Assembly (NCBI GenBank): GCA_036984305.1
Contig: BQWY01000001.1
Span: 930,001-994,000, forward strand
Direction of reading: 5' to 3'
From: Nitrospira sp.
GTDB lineage: Bacteria > Nitrospirota > Nitrospiria > Nitrospirales > Nitrospiraceae
Length of the DNA stretch: 64,000 bases
Part shown: in pieces, positions 45,825 through 53,948 of the stretch
How the letters are laid out: the number at the start of each line of letters is the position of its first letter
Position numbering within the stretch: position 1 is the stretch's first letter
Program-made: the position numbers and the translations under genes
The notes under the pieces: model-generated
The model's database searches: none
Seen by the model: only the letters and a program-made list of their open reading frames with translations
What the model was told of the DNA's origin: nothing

Positions 45825-48242
45825 ATGGAGAAAAGAGTCGAGAACACTCGTCGCATTCCCATTCACGACGGTGCCACCTTCATGTGCGGCGTGCTTGTCA
45901 CGGTCGGTCTCGTCCTCGGATGCGAACGGCTCGCCTCAGAGCCCACAAGAGCGGCCTCGTCGCGTATGAGCTCCACGCCGTGGATCATCAATCCGGCCGA
46001 TCCTGGCCCGAACGTGCCGACGGTCGGGCGGTCACTGTTCGATCACATCGTCGTCGCACAGACGGGCGGCCCGCCAGGCTACGACGTGCCGTTCCCGCTA
46101 TCGGCCCTCATCGAGAAAATAGAGCGAGTCGGTGGTCTGACGGAGAGTCGTACCGGCCTCAAGCGCCTGCTCATTCCCGTGAACCGCTCGCTTCAGCGGC
46201 GAGCCGCTGCGGGCGATTGGTTCGCCTATCCTCGTGCCGTGGTAGCGGTCGATGGCGAGCCGTCGGCCGAGGCTGGAATTACAGGGCCCAACCTGAAAGA
46301 TCGTCTGTTTCTCGGTTACCATGAGAAGGCGAACGTACTCGAGGTCATCAGTTACAACGAGGCAGCGGGTCGATTCGAGTTCCAGGTCGTGCGGGACTAC
46401 CGCGCAGGTGGCCAACCGACTGTGCGCTACGCGAATCGAGCCCTCTGCACAGCCTGTCACCAAAACCAGAGTCCGATTTTTTCGCGTCCGCTGTGGGAGG
46501 AGACGAACGCCAACGTCAAGGTAGCGGCGATGCTGGCCGGGGAACGACGCGATTTTTACGGATTTCCGACCCACGTCGGCGTCGGCGTCCCGCAGGCTTT
46601 TGATGAGGCGACCGACCGCGCGAATCTCTTATCAGTGGCCCAGTGGCTTTGGCGTGAAGGCTGCGAAGGGCCGCTTGAGCTAACGGATGCAATCGGATGC
46701 CGAGCCGATCTTGCCCGACTCATGTTGAGCTATGAGCTAGCTGGGCGCCGTCTCTTCGCCAAGGGCATGCCACGGCAGGCGAGGCAGGTGGGGTCACGCC
46801 TCGCCAAGGACTGGCGCGCTCGGTGGCCCACTGGGGTCGCCCTTCCCAATCCCGATATCCCCAATCGAGATCCATTTACCGTTGTGCCAGTGTCATCATT
46901 CCCTGGGCTCAGCCCAGTCTACACGGGCGTGCTCAGAGGGCGAGAAGAGCGCTCGTCGGGGTATGGGCGATACGAGCCGACAATGCTGCGCGAGCCGCTT
47001 GAGTGGTGGTCGCCGCCCGAAACCGCCGGAGAGGTCGAATGGGCGGTCGCTGGACTCTCTCAATTTCTGACTCTGAATGACGTCACTCGATTGGACGCAC
47101 TGCTTGCCAAGACGGCACAGGAGCAACGGCTGCCGCTGCGTGAGTACGAGGCACCCTGCCAGATAGACGGAGCGATTCGTCCCGGCGACAACCAGCTTCG
47201 CGTGCAATGTAGGGCAGGCAATGGCACCAAATCGTCCTCCGGCCGAGAGGACCTCATGGATGATCAAGAGGTGATAGAACTTGAGGCCATGGTACGGATC
47301 CGAGACGGGCATGTGACGGACGGAGAGGTCGAAGAGCTACGAATACGCGCTCGAGGTCTCGATGAGCATTTGACGAAGCTCCGCGTCGTCAGTGGCCTAC
47401 CGACGACCATATCCTCCACTTCGTCGCTTCGACTCGAATTAGCGATCCAGTCAGATCGAGTGCCCGGAGGCCGGCAACATGCCAGAGTTGGCACAGGGGA
47501 TGCGATCAAAGAGCTCCGTCTCGAATGGTCACGACACAATGACGCAAGGCAGGGTCGGCCGGGTCGACTCCTCATCGCCATCCGGACCGATGGGACACTG
47601 CTCGACTCAGCGTTGGCTCGAATGGTGGAGGCGACGCGGCAGGGCACTTCCGCCGTCTTTGCAAACGCTCCCTTTCGGCGTGTGAGTTTTCTGAACGCCT
47701 TGGACGCGGCGTTGCACGCGGACACCGTTCGGCGGTGCTGTCTTGATGACCGTCATCTTCCACCGCCGATGGACGACGTTGATGGCAGTGCGCACAAGAT
47801 GGACACTGACACGACGATGGCGTTTACCGAGGGGCCGATCGGGCTCTTCCACCGATATTGTGCCGCCTGTCATCACGGCGAGGATGCCTTCCCGCCGAAT
47901 TTCCTCCACGGGTCTGCAGGAAGCGTGGAGCAGAACCTTCGCCACTGTGCGGAACGTATCGCCGTGCGGCTGGCCATGTGGGGTGTGGGCGCGTCGTATC
48001 GTCAGGAGGCGCCTATGCCGCCGGCGACCGAATTGCTGCGCCATCGAGTCGATCTCGGAACGTGGACAGAACAGAACGATTACCGGCTTCTGGTCCAGTA
48101 TGCCCAGCAATGGATCAGCAAGCCACCGGAATCCGGGCGCAAACTGGACGAGTTGCTTCATCGAGACTACGACGCACTCCCGGCATGCATGCCCGAGCGA
48201 GCAACCAACACCCGGGTCGCCGCGGGCGCGGCATCCGATTAA
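45825..48242 (+). CDS. Diheme c-type cytochrome lipoprotein
   Basis: An 805-residue protein with two c-heme sites, CTACH at residues 208-212 and CAACH at 679-683, about 470 residues apart. A hydrophobic segment with lipobox LVLGC (Cys about residue 33) predicts a lipoprotein, probably outer-membrane attached, although the n-region is long (an in-frame ATG at 45882 is an alternative start). The segment LCTACHQNQSPIFSRPLWEETNANV is distinctive; the long intervening region (about 320-640) has no domain I recognise. It lies between the cluster lipoprotein and the two tandem diheme cytochromes. Confidence 0.75.
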   Translation: MEKRVENTRRIPIHDGATFMCGVLVTVGLVLGCERLASEPTRAASSRMSSTPWIINPADPGPNVPTVGRSLFDHIVVAQTGGPPGYDVPFPLSALIEKIERVGGLTESRTGLKRLLIPVNRSLQRRAAAGDWFAYPRAVVAVDGEPSAEAGITGPNLKDRLFLGYHEKANVLEVISYNEAAGRFEFQVVRDYRAGGQPTVRYANRALCTACHQNQSPIFSRPLWEETNANVKVAAMLAGERRDFYGFPTHVGVGVPQAFDEATDRANLLSVAQWLWREGCEGPLELTDAIGCRADLARLMLSYELAGRRLFAKGMPRQARQVGSRLAKDWRARWPTGVALPNPDIPNRDPFTVVPVSSFPGLSPVYTGVLRGREERSSGYGRYEPTMLREPLEWWSPPETAGEVEWAVAGLSQFLTLNDVTRLDALLAKTAQEQRLPLREYEAPCQIDGAIRPGDNQLRVQCRAGNGTKSSSGREDLMDDQEVIELEAMVRIRDGHVTDGEVEELRIRARGLDEHLTKLRVVSGLPTTISSTSSLRLELAIQSDRVPGGRQHARVGTGDAIKELRLEWSRHNDARQGRPGRLLIAIRTDGTLLDSALARMVEATRQGTSAVFANAPFRRVSFLNALDAALHADTVRRCCLDDRHLPPPMDDVDGSAHKMDTDTTMAFTEGPIGLFHRYCAACHHGEDAFPPNFLHGSAGSVEQNLRHCAERIAVRLAMWGVGASYRQEAPMPPATELLRHRVDLGTWTEQNDYRLLVQYAQQWISKPPESGRKLDELLHRDYDALPACMPERATNTRVAAGAASD

Positions 48243-48279
48243 ACGAGGGCGCTCGGTCGTAGGAACCGAAGACTCTAGC

Positions 48280-49806
48280 ATGAACAGGTCAGTCTCATGC
48301 GGCAGATTCTGGAACGGCGTCGCGATCGTCTCGCTTGCGGGAGTGCTGATCGTAGGTGTGTCGCTGGCCTCCCGTTTTCTGCAGGACGAGCCCGTCCGCT
48401 ACGCCGATGATGAAGACCACTTCAAGTACGGCTCACTCGGAGGCGAGCGGGAGGCCGGGCTCCCATATTGGGTCTGGCGCGCCCTGCCGATGGTGTGTGC
48501 CGACCATCTTCCTCGTGGGGAGCGAGTTCCAGGGCAAGAATACAAGGCGCTGGGCTTTGTCTATGAGGGCGACCGAGATCTACCGATCGGAGTATCGAAA
48601 CGTCGGCACTTGGGGATCGACCGCGTCTTCTTGAATTGCGCAGCCTGTCACGCGGGCACGGTGAGAGCGACTCAGTCGAGTCCGCCCCGCATTTATACCG
48701 GCATGCCGGCTCATCGGCTCGATCTCATGGCGTTCGAGCGGTTCCTCTTCGATTGTGCAGCGGATGCGCGATTTACACCGGACCTCATCGTTGCCGCTAT
48801 CCAGGAAGTTGGCGGCCGACTCAGTCTGTTGGATGAATTCGTGGTTTACCCCATGGCGGTGCACCTGATGCGAGCCCGTCTCACGATGCTCCATCGGCGC
48901 TTTGCCTTCATGTTGGATCACGGACCGGAACGCGACTGGGGGCCTGGGCGCGTCGATACGTTTGCGTTTGCCAAGGCCCTTTTGAATTTTCGAATGGATC
49001 AGGCCTCGGAGCGTGATTCGATCGGTGTGGTGGATTTCCCGTCGATTTGGCTCCAGGAACCGCGCAAGGGTATGCAGCTTCATTGGGACGGCAACAATAC
49101 GAGCGTCGAGGAGCGCAATCGCAGCGCCGCATTCGGCGCCGGGGCGACGCCGCCGACGCTCGACCGCGTCGCCATAAAGCGCGTGGAGAATTGGCTGCTC
49201 ATGCATGAACCGCCGGCCTATCCGTTTGGGATCGACAAGACTCTCGCCGCCAAAGGGGCGAAGGTATATGGGACATACTGTGCCGACTGCCATGGAGCGG
49301 GCGGGCGCGACTTCTCGGGTACGTCCGTGGGCGCAGTGGTGCCCATTGATGCCATCAAGACAGATCGCCGTCGTCTTGATTCCTACACCTACGAGTTGGC
49401 GGTAAATCAAAACCTCCTCTATGCGGGAACGGACGATCCAAATGAACGGTTCCGGCATTTTCGAAAGACCAACGGGTACGCCAACATGCCGCTCGACGGC
49501 ATTTGGCTCCGCGCCCCGTACTTGCATAATGGCTCGGTACCGACCTTATGGGACTTGCTGCAACCGCGCGCCGAACGGCCGTCACGATTCTATCGGGGTA
49601 ATGACGTCTACGACCAACGGAAGGTCGGCTTTCTCTCGGATGTCGCCGTGGAAGGCGGCCGGCCGTTTTTTCTGTTCAACACGGCCGACTACAAGGATCG
49701 GTCGTTGCCCGGCAATGGCCGGGAGGGACATGAGGGCCCCGAGTACGGGACGGCGCTTCCGGATGATGAGAAGTGGGCCTTGGTGGAGTACCTCAAGACA
49801 TTTTGA
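48280..49806 (+). CDS. Membrane-anchored diheme c-type cytochrome, tandem paralogue 1
   Basis: A 508-residue protein with one N-terminal membrane segment (about residues 12-30) and two c-heme sites, CAACH at 120-124 and CADCH at 334-338. HFKYGSLGGEREAGLPYWVW near the start and GIWLRAPYLHNGSVPTLWDLL near the end are shared with the next gene. The fold resembles the CcpA/MauG/RoxA-like diheme group, but which oxidised substrate it uses is unknown. The frame is open 179 codons upstream, overlapping the preceding gene; ATG at 48280 starts the signal-anchor. Confidence 0.8.
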   Translation: MNRSVSCGRFWNGVAIVSLAGVLIVGVSLASRFLQDEPVRYADDEDHFKYGSLGGEREAGLPYWVWRALPMVCADHLPRGERVPGQEYKALGFVYEGDRDLPIGVSKRRHLGIDRVFLNCAACHAGTVRATQSSPPRIYTGMPAHRLDLMAFERFLFDCAADARFTPDLIVAAIQEVGGRLSLLDEFVVYPMAVHLMRARLTMLHRRFAFMLDHGPERDWGPGRVDTFAFAKALLNFRMDQASERDSIGVVDFPSIWLQEPRKGMQLHWDGNNTSVEERNRSAAFGAGATPPTLDRVAIKRVENWLLMHEPPAYPFGIDKTLAAKGAKVYGTYCADCHGAGGRDFSGTSVGAVVPIDAIKTDRRRLDSYTYELAVNQNLLYAGTDDPNERFRHFRKTNGYANMPLDGIWLRAPYLHNGSVPTLWDLLQPRAERPSRFYRGNDVYDQRKVGFLSDVAVEGGRPFFLFNTADYKDRSLPGNGREGHEGPEYGTALPDDEKWALVEYLKTF

Positions 49807-49841
49807 TCCCATAGGGCTCGGCAAGCGGGAGGGGACGGAGC

Positions 49842-51362
49842 ATGCGCAATGACGCGGCCCCCAAGAAAAGCAAACTCAAGACGGTCATCCTAGTGATCCT
49901 CGCGCTCGGCCTGGTGGCCGCCTACGTTGGTTGGGACAAATTTTTTCGCGACGAAGGCATTCCGGAATGGATTACCAAGGATCCGGACATGCGCTTCAAG
50001 TACGGCTCAATCGGCGCCGAGCACGAAGCCGGGATCCCTTACTGGATCTGGTACGTCATCCCGCGCGTCTTCCCGGACAAGTTCCCTGGCCCCGGCGGAT
50101 ACACGTCGTTGGGCGTACTCTGGGAAGAGGGGCAGGAAATGCCGATCGGCTTCACCAAACGGACGATCGGATTTCCGCGTGTCGCGAACACCTGTGCGTC
50201 GTGTCACACGTCGAGCTATCGCGCCAAACCCAGCGACAAGCCGACCTTCCTCATCACCGGGCCTAACCATACGCTCGATCTTGAGGCGTTTTTCCGGCTG
50301 TTAGTCGATGTCGCCAAGGATCCGCGGTTCAATCCGGATTTGCTCATGAGCGAAATCCGTCTGGTGGTGGACCTGAGCTGGCTCGACAAGTTGATGTATC
50401 GCTATGTGCTGATACCGATCACCAAGAAGCGGTTGCTCGAGCGTGAAGAACAGTTTGCGTGGATCTATCGAAAGGACTTTCCGCCATGGGGCCGTGGGCG
50501 AGACGATGCGATGAACCTGACGAAATATTTCATGATCAAGGAGCCGATGGACGACAGCATCGGTCCGACGGACATGCCCTCGATCTGGAACCTGCAGAAA
50601 TATAAAGAGGACAAGGGCCACTTCATGAACCTGGCGGGCGATAGCCACAACGCGCGCTCGGTCATCATGGACTCGGCGCTCGGAGTGATCGGGGCGCGGC
50701 CGAAAAGCCAGTCGGAATTTCTGGATCACATCGCGTGGTTCGAGGGCTATCTTGGCAAGTACCCGTCACCCCGATATCCATTTCCGATCGATCAGGCGAA
50801 GGCTTCCGCCGGTAAGGCGGTGTTCGAGCAGAGCTGCGCCCGTTGCCATTCGAGCGACCGAACGGGCACCCGTGTGCCGGTGGCAGAAGTGGGGACCGAT
50901 CGCGAGCGGCTGGACACCTGGAGCAAGGAGGCGGCAGTCAAAGCGAACCAGGTGGTTCGTGATTTCGGCCTTGAGCGGAAGGGGCTGGTCGAAGAGCCAC
51001 TGATCGGCTACGTCGCGTCATTCTTGGACGGCATTTGGCTCCGCGCGCCGTACCTGCATAATGGCTCGGTGCCGACGCTGCGCGATTTGCTCGAACCGGT
51101 CGAGAAGCGGCCGAAAGTGTTCTATCGTGGTTACGACGTCTACAACCCGGTCAAAGTCGGGTTCGTCACGAGTAAAGCTGAGGCGGATCAAATCGGCCTG
51201 TCCAATAACCTGGAGCGCCAACGACTTCGCGAAGACGTTGAGCGCATCGGTACACGGTACGACGTCACGGAACGCGCGAGCGGCAACCACGGCCATTTGT
51301 TCGGGATAGATCTCTCGGACGAGGAGAAAGCTCGACTTGTGGAGTATCTAAAGACACTCTAA
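49842..51362 (+). CDS. Membrane-anchored diheme c-type cytochrome, tandem paralogue 2
   Basis: A 506-residue protein, paralogue of the previous one. N-terminal basic residues are followed by one membrane segment (about 11-28). Heme sites are CASCH at 118-122 and CARCH at 332-336, almost the same positions as in the upstream paralogue. RFKYGSIGAEHEAGIPYWIW and GIWLRAPYLHNGSVPTLRDLL are the shared signatures, and RPKVFYRGYDVYNPVKVGF the shared C-terminal part. Only 35 bp separate it from the upstream copy. This completes the five-gene cytochrome cluster. Confidence 0.8.
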   Translation: MRNDAAPKKSKLKTVILVILALGLVAAYVGWDKFFRDEGIPEWITKDPDMRFKYGSIGAEHEAGIPYWIWYVIPRVFPDKFPGPGGYTSLGVLWEEGQEMPIGFTKRTIGFPRVANTCASCHTSSYRAKPSDKPTFLITGPNHTLDLEAFFRLLVDVAKDPRFNPDLLMSEIRLVVDLSWLDKLMYRYVLIPITKKRLLEREEQFAWIYRKDFPPWGRGRDDAMNLTKYFMIKEPMDDSIGPTDMPSIWNLQKYKEDKGHFMNLAGDSHNARSVIMDSALGVIGARPKSQSEFLDHIAWFEGYLGKYPSPRYPFPIDQAKASAGKAVFEQSCARCHSSDRTGTRVPVAEVGTDRERLDTWSKEAAVKANQVVRDFGLERKGLVEEPLIGYVASFLDGIWLRAPYLHNGSVPTLRDLLEPVEKRPKVFYRGYDVYNPVKVGFVTSKAEADQIGLSNNLERQRLREDVERIGTRYDVTERASGNHGHLFGIDLSDEEKARLVEYLKTL

Positions 51363-51526
51363 GCGTTGCCGATCTGAAAATAAGCACCTAGCCTGATTCC
51401 TCACACCCGTCCTCGATAGGTTCGTTTCTCATCTTCCAAGCCAATGGAGCTCAAGATCATGGCCCCCCATTCCGAGAAGAAGGAGAGGGGGTGTGCCGCC
51501 CTCAAAGGACTCATGGAGGAGACCTG

Positions 51527-52708
51527 GTGAAGAAATTGCTGTTTGTCGACGATGAGCAGTGGGTACTGGACTTTCTTCGGATGTCTCTGCGGACTCTTGC
51601 CAATGAATGGCAGATGGAGTACGTGCTCAGCGCCGAAGAGGGGTTGAGGCTCTTGGCGGAATCGATTTATGACGTGGTCCTGGCCGATATTCACCTGACC
51701 GGGATGAGTGGCATCCAGCTGCTGCACGAGGTCAAGAAAAGGTATCCTCAAACCGTTCGGATTGCTTTCTCGGGCGCCGCCGGGCAGGACTCGGTGGGGC
51801 ATGCCCTCAAGGTGGCCCATCAGGTGCTCCCGAAGCCATTGACACCCGGCATGTTGAGGGCCTCGCTGACGCGCGCTTGCGCTCTTCGTGATCAGGTCAC
51901 GAACGACTCGGTCGAGCGGCTGGTCAGCGGCATCCGTGACCTCCCCACGATTCCTACCTTGTATGAAGAGCTACTGGGTGTTCTGGAGTCTCAGGATTCA
52001 TCGGCTGAGCGGGTCGCCAACGTGATCGCCAGAGATCCCGGCATGACAGCGAATCTGTTGCGTGTAGCCAATTCAGTCTATTTCAATCTGCGTAACTCGA
52101 TTACGAGTCCGACACAGGCGGTGGCGCTCTTGGGCGTGGAAAACGTCAAATCCATGGTCCTCGGCTTCAAGGTCGTCCACGACGTGAAGCGCTCCTCGGG
52201 GAATCAATCGGAGGTCCAGGAGGTGTGGCGGCATGGGTTCGCCGTGGCCACGCATGCGCGCACCATTGCGTCCATGGAGGACGTCGGCAGTGTCGTGATC
52301 GAGAATGCATTCCTTGCAGGCCTCCTGCATGACATCGGCCGCCTGGTACTCCAGACGAATTTGCCCAAGGAATACGCGGCAGTGGCGGCGCTAACCAAGG
52401 AAAAGGGCGTGTCCGTGTCGCAGGCCGAGCGAGACGTCTTTGGCACGACGCATGCCCAGGTTGGCGCCTATCTTCTCGGCAAGTGGGGGCTTCGCGACTG
52501 TATCGTTGAAGCGGTAGCTTTTCATCATGAGCCGATGCTCTGCCTTCAGCCGGGATTCTCGGTCCTTGCGGCCATTCATGTTGCGAACGCATGGGATCAA
52601 GAAGCGACCACCTCCTACTCCGATCCTCCTGCCCTCGATCGCGTCTATATCGAACACGCGGGGCTCATCTCGCAATTGCCACGGTGGCGCGCGGGGTTGG
52701 CAGCTTAG
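51527..52708 (+). CDS. Response regulator with HDOD domain
   Basis: A 393-residue protein with a receiver domain (about residues 1-120) and an HDOD domain (about 135-350). The receiver has the acidic pair DDE, the phospho-acceptor Asp in VVLADIHLTGMSG, and the Lys in VLPKPLTPG. The HDOD domain keeps AGLLHDIGRLVL, an HD-like motif, and FHHEP. HDOD response regulators are signalling proteins with unclear output. GGAGGAG at about 51511-51518 supports the GTG at 51527. It starts about 165 bp after the cytochrome cluster and shares its direction; a functional link is only a suggestion. Confidence 0.85.
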   Translation: MKKLLFVDDEQWVLDFLRMSLRTLANEWQMEYVLSAEEGLRLLAESIYDVVLADIHLTGMSGIQLLHEVKKRYPQTVRIAFSGAAGQDSVGHALKVAHQVLPKPLTPGMLRASLTRACALRDQVTNDSVERLVSGIRDLPTIPTLYEELLGVLESQDSSAERVANVIARDPGMTANLLRVANSVYFNLRNSITSPTQAVALLGVENVKSMVLGFKVVHDVKRSSGNQSEVQEVWRHGFAVATHARTIASMEDVGSVVIENAFLAGLLHDIGRLVLQTNLPKEYAAVAALTKEKGVSVSQAERDVFGTTHAQVGAYLLGKWGLRDCIVEAVAFHHEPMLCLQPGFSVLAAIHVANAWDQEATTSYSDPPALDRVYIEHAGLISQLPRWRAGLAA

Positions 52709-53026
52709 CGTCGGTCCCTTCGCGCTATCGGGCGAAGCGATGTCTTTCCACCCTAACTTGCTTCACTCAAGCCAATGCGTCGACGGTCGTCGAGACAGTC
52801 TGTTTCATAGACATAACATCGAGCTGACGGACGGTGCAGGGGGATTCGATACCTCTTCACTGACCTCGTTCTTTTTTATCGCAATCAATTCTCGGCCGAT
52901 GCATGACTGATACGAGACGGACGGTTCATTGCACTAATTGTCCATTCGATACGTCCAAATTCCGATAGGACAGCGAAAGCGTGGACGAGCAGGGTCCTTC
53001 TGCAGGTCAACTGATCGTGCCGACCC
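52709..53026. other. Intergenic region before rnpB
   Basis: About 320 bp between the HDOD gene and the rnpB promoter. No credible gene on either strand, and no recognised motif. Confidence 0.45.
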
Positions 53027-53056
53027 TTGCACGGCCCCTTGGCCAGCGTCTATGAT
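53027..53056 (+). promoter_or_regulatory. Candidate sigma-70 promoter of rnpB
   Basis: TTGCAC (53027-53032) and TATGAT (53051-53056) with an 18-bp spacer. The -10 matches the consensus at five of six positions and would start transcription about 7-8 nt later, close to the 5' end of the RNase P RNA. Confidence 0.6.
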
Positions 53057-53070
53057 AAAGCCTGCGCGGG

Positions 53071-53464
53071 GGAGATGGTCGGGTGGTTGCCGGTCGGCAC
53101 AAGCCGGCTGGAGGAAAGTCCGGACTCCCAGGGTAGGGTGCTGGGTAACGCCCAGGCGGAGCGATCCGACACAAGCGCCACAGAGAACAGACCGCCGATG
53201 GCTTGCGTATGCGAGCTCAGGCAAGGGTGAAACGGTGGGGTAAGAGCCCACCGCGGAGGTGGCGACATCTCCGGCACGGCAAGCGTCGCCCGGAGCAAGA
53301 TCAAATAGGGGGACGATCGCGCCTCGAACGCGACTAGGCTGGCCCGGCCGAGGTCCTCGGGTAGGTCGCTCGAGCGGCGCGGTAACGCGCCGCCTAGAGA
53401 AATGATCACCCTCGCCCGGGTGAGAAGCCCAGGCGGGACAGAATCCGGCTTATAGACCGTCTCC
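53071..53464 (+). ncRNA. rnpB: RNase P RNA (rnpB), bacterial type A
   Basis: The catalytic RNA that trims tRNA 5' leaders. The 5' GGAGATGGTC (53071-53080) pairs with GACCGTCTCC (53455-53464) to form the P1 helix, giving a gene of about 394 nt. Universal elements are visible: GAGGAAAGTCCGGACTCC (near 53110), ACAGAGAACAGACCGCC, GGTAAGAGCCCACCGC, the conserved AGAGAAATGATCACC near 53396-53409, and ACAGAATCCGGCTTATAGACC at the 3' end. The 3' end overlaps the glutaredoxin-like gene on the opposite strand. Confidence 0.95.
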
Positions 53465-53717
53465 ACCGCGCTTTTCTGCTTAAGCGCTCGATCTGTCGCC
53501 GTAACTCGTTTTCGCTGACCTTTCCGCGACAAGCTTCCATTCCTTCGACCAAGACGACCGGAATGGATTCCCCATATCTGTGTTGCCAGTCTGGACGTGT
53601 GTCGACATCCTGTTTATCGATGAAGAGGTCCAGGTCTCCTTGCAGGCGGCGGGCCATTCTCTCCACCACGGAGCACAGATGGCAATCTGAGCGGGACAAG
53701 ATTGTGACACGTGTCAT
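53406..53717 (-). CDS. Glutaredoxin-like thioredoxin-fold protein
   Basis: A 103-residue protein of the glutaredoxin-like (DUF836) group. The redox motif CHLC lies in LSRSDCHLCSVVERMARRL near residue 10, followed by the cis-Pro loop region ESIPVVLVEG. The C-terminus is basic (Arg-rich) and overlaps the 3' 59 bp of rnpB in antisense; translation may end late because of that constraint. The ATG at 53717 is the family start; an upstream ATG adds ten residues. Function is probably thiol-disulfide exchange, substrate unknown. Confidence 0.8.
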   Translation of the reverse strand: MTRVTILSRSDCHLCSVVERMARRLQGDLDLFIDKQDVDTRPDWQHRYGESIPVVLVEGMEACRGKVSENELRRQIERLSRKARWRRSISRILSRLGFSPGRG

Positions 53718-53948
53718 TTGGCTCAAGGTTGGCATTGGAATAGACAATATGGGACCTTACCATGGCAAAACGACGATTGGGAGTCCAGGTGAGAACGGAA
53801 GGCCATATTGACCCTGGCCTGGATGAATGGTACTATCCACATCCTTAAACTCCCATTATTTCAAAAGGTTTCGAGCCATCGGCAACTCACCAGCCCGACT
53901 GCGTCCCGTTGAGCGTCGGGGTGTCGCGCTGACTGGGGAGGAGTAGCA

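Noticed and set aside
47743-48279. Upstream extension of tandem cytochrome 1 by 179 codons
   Set aside because: This part overlaps the preceding gene in another frame and does not look like protein-coding sequence; the signal-anchor begins at the ATG at 48280.
53050-53532. A 160-codon minus-strand frame across rnpB
   Set aside because: It lies over the conserved RNase P RNA, whose structural constraints explain the open frame; no protein-like features are visible.
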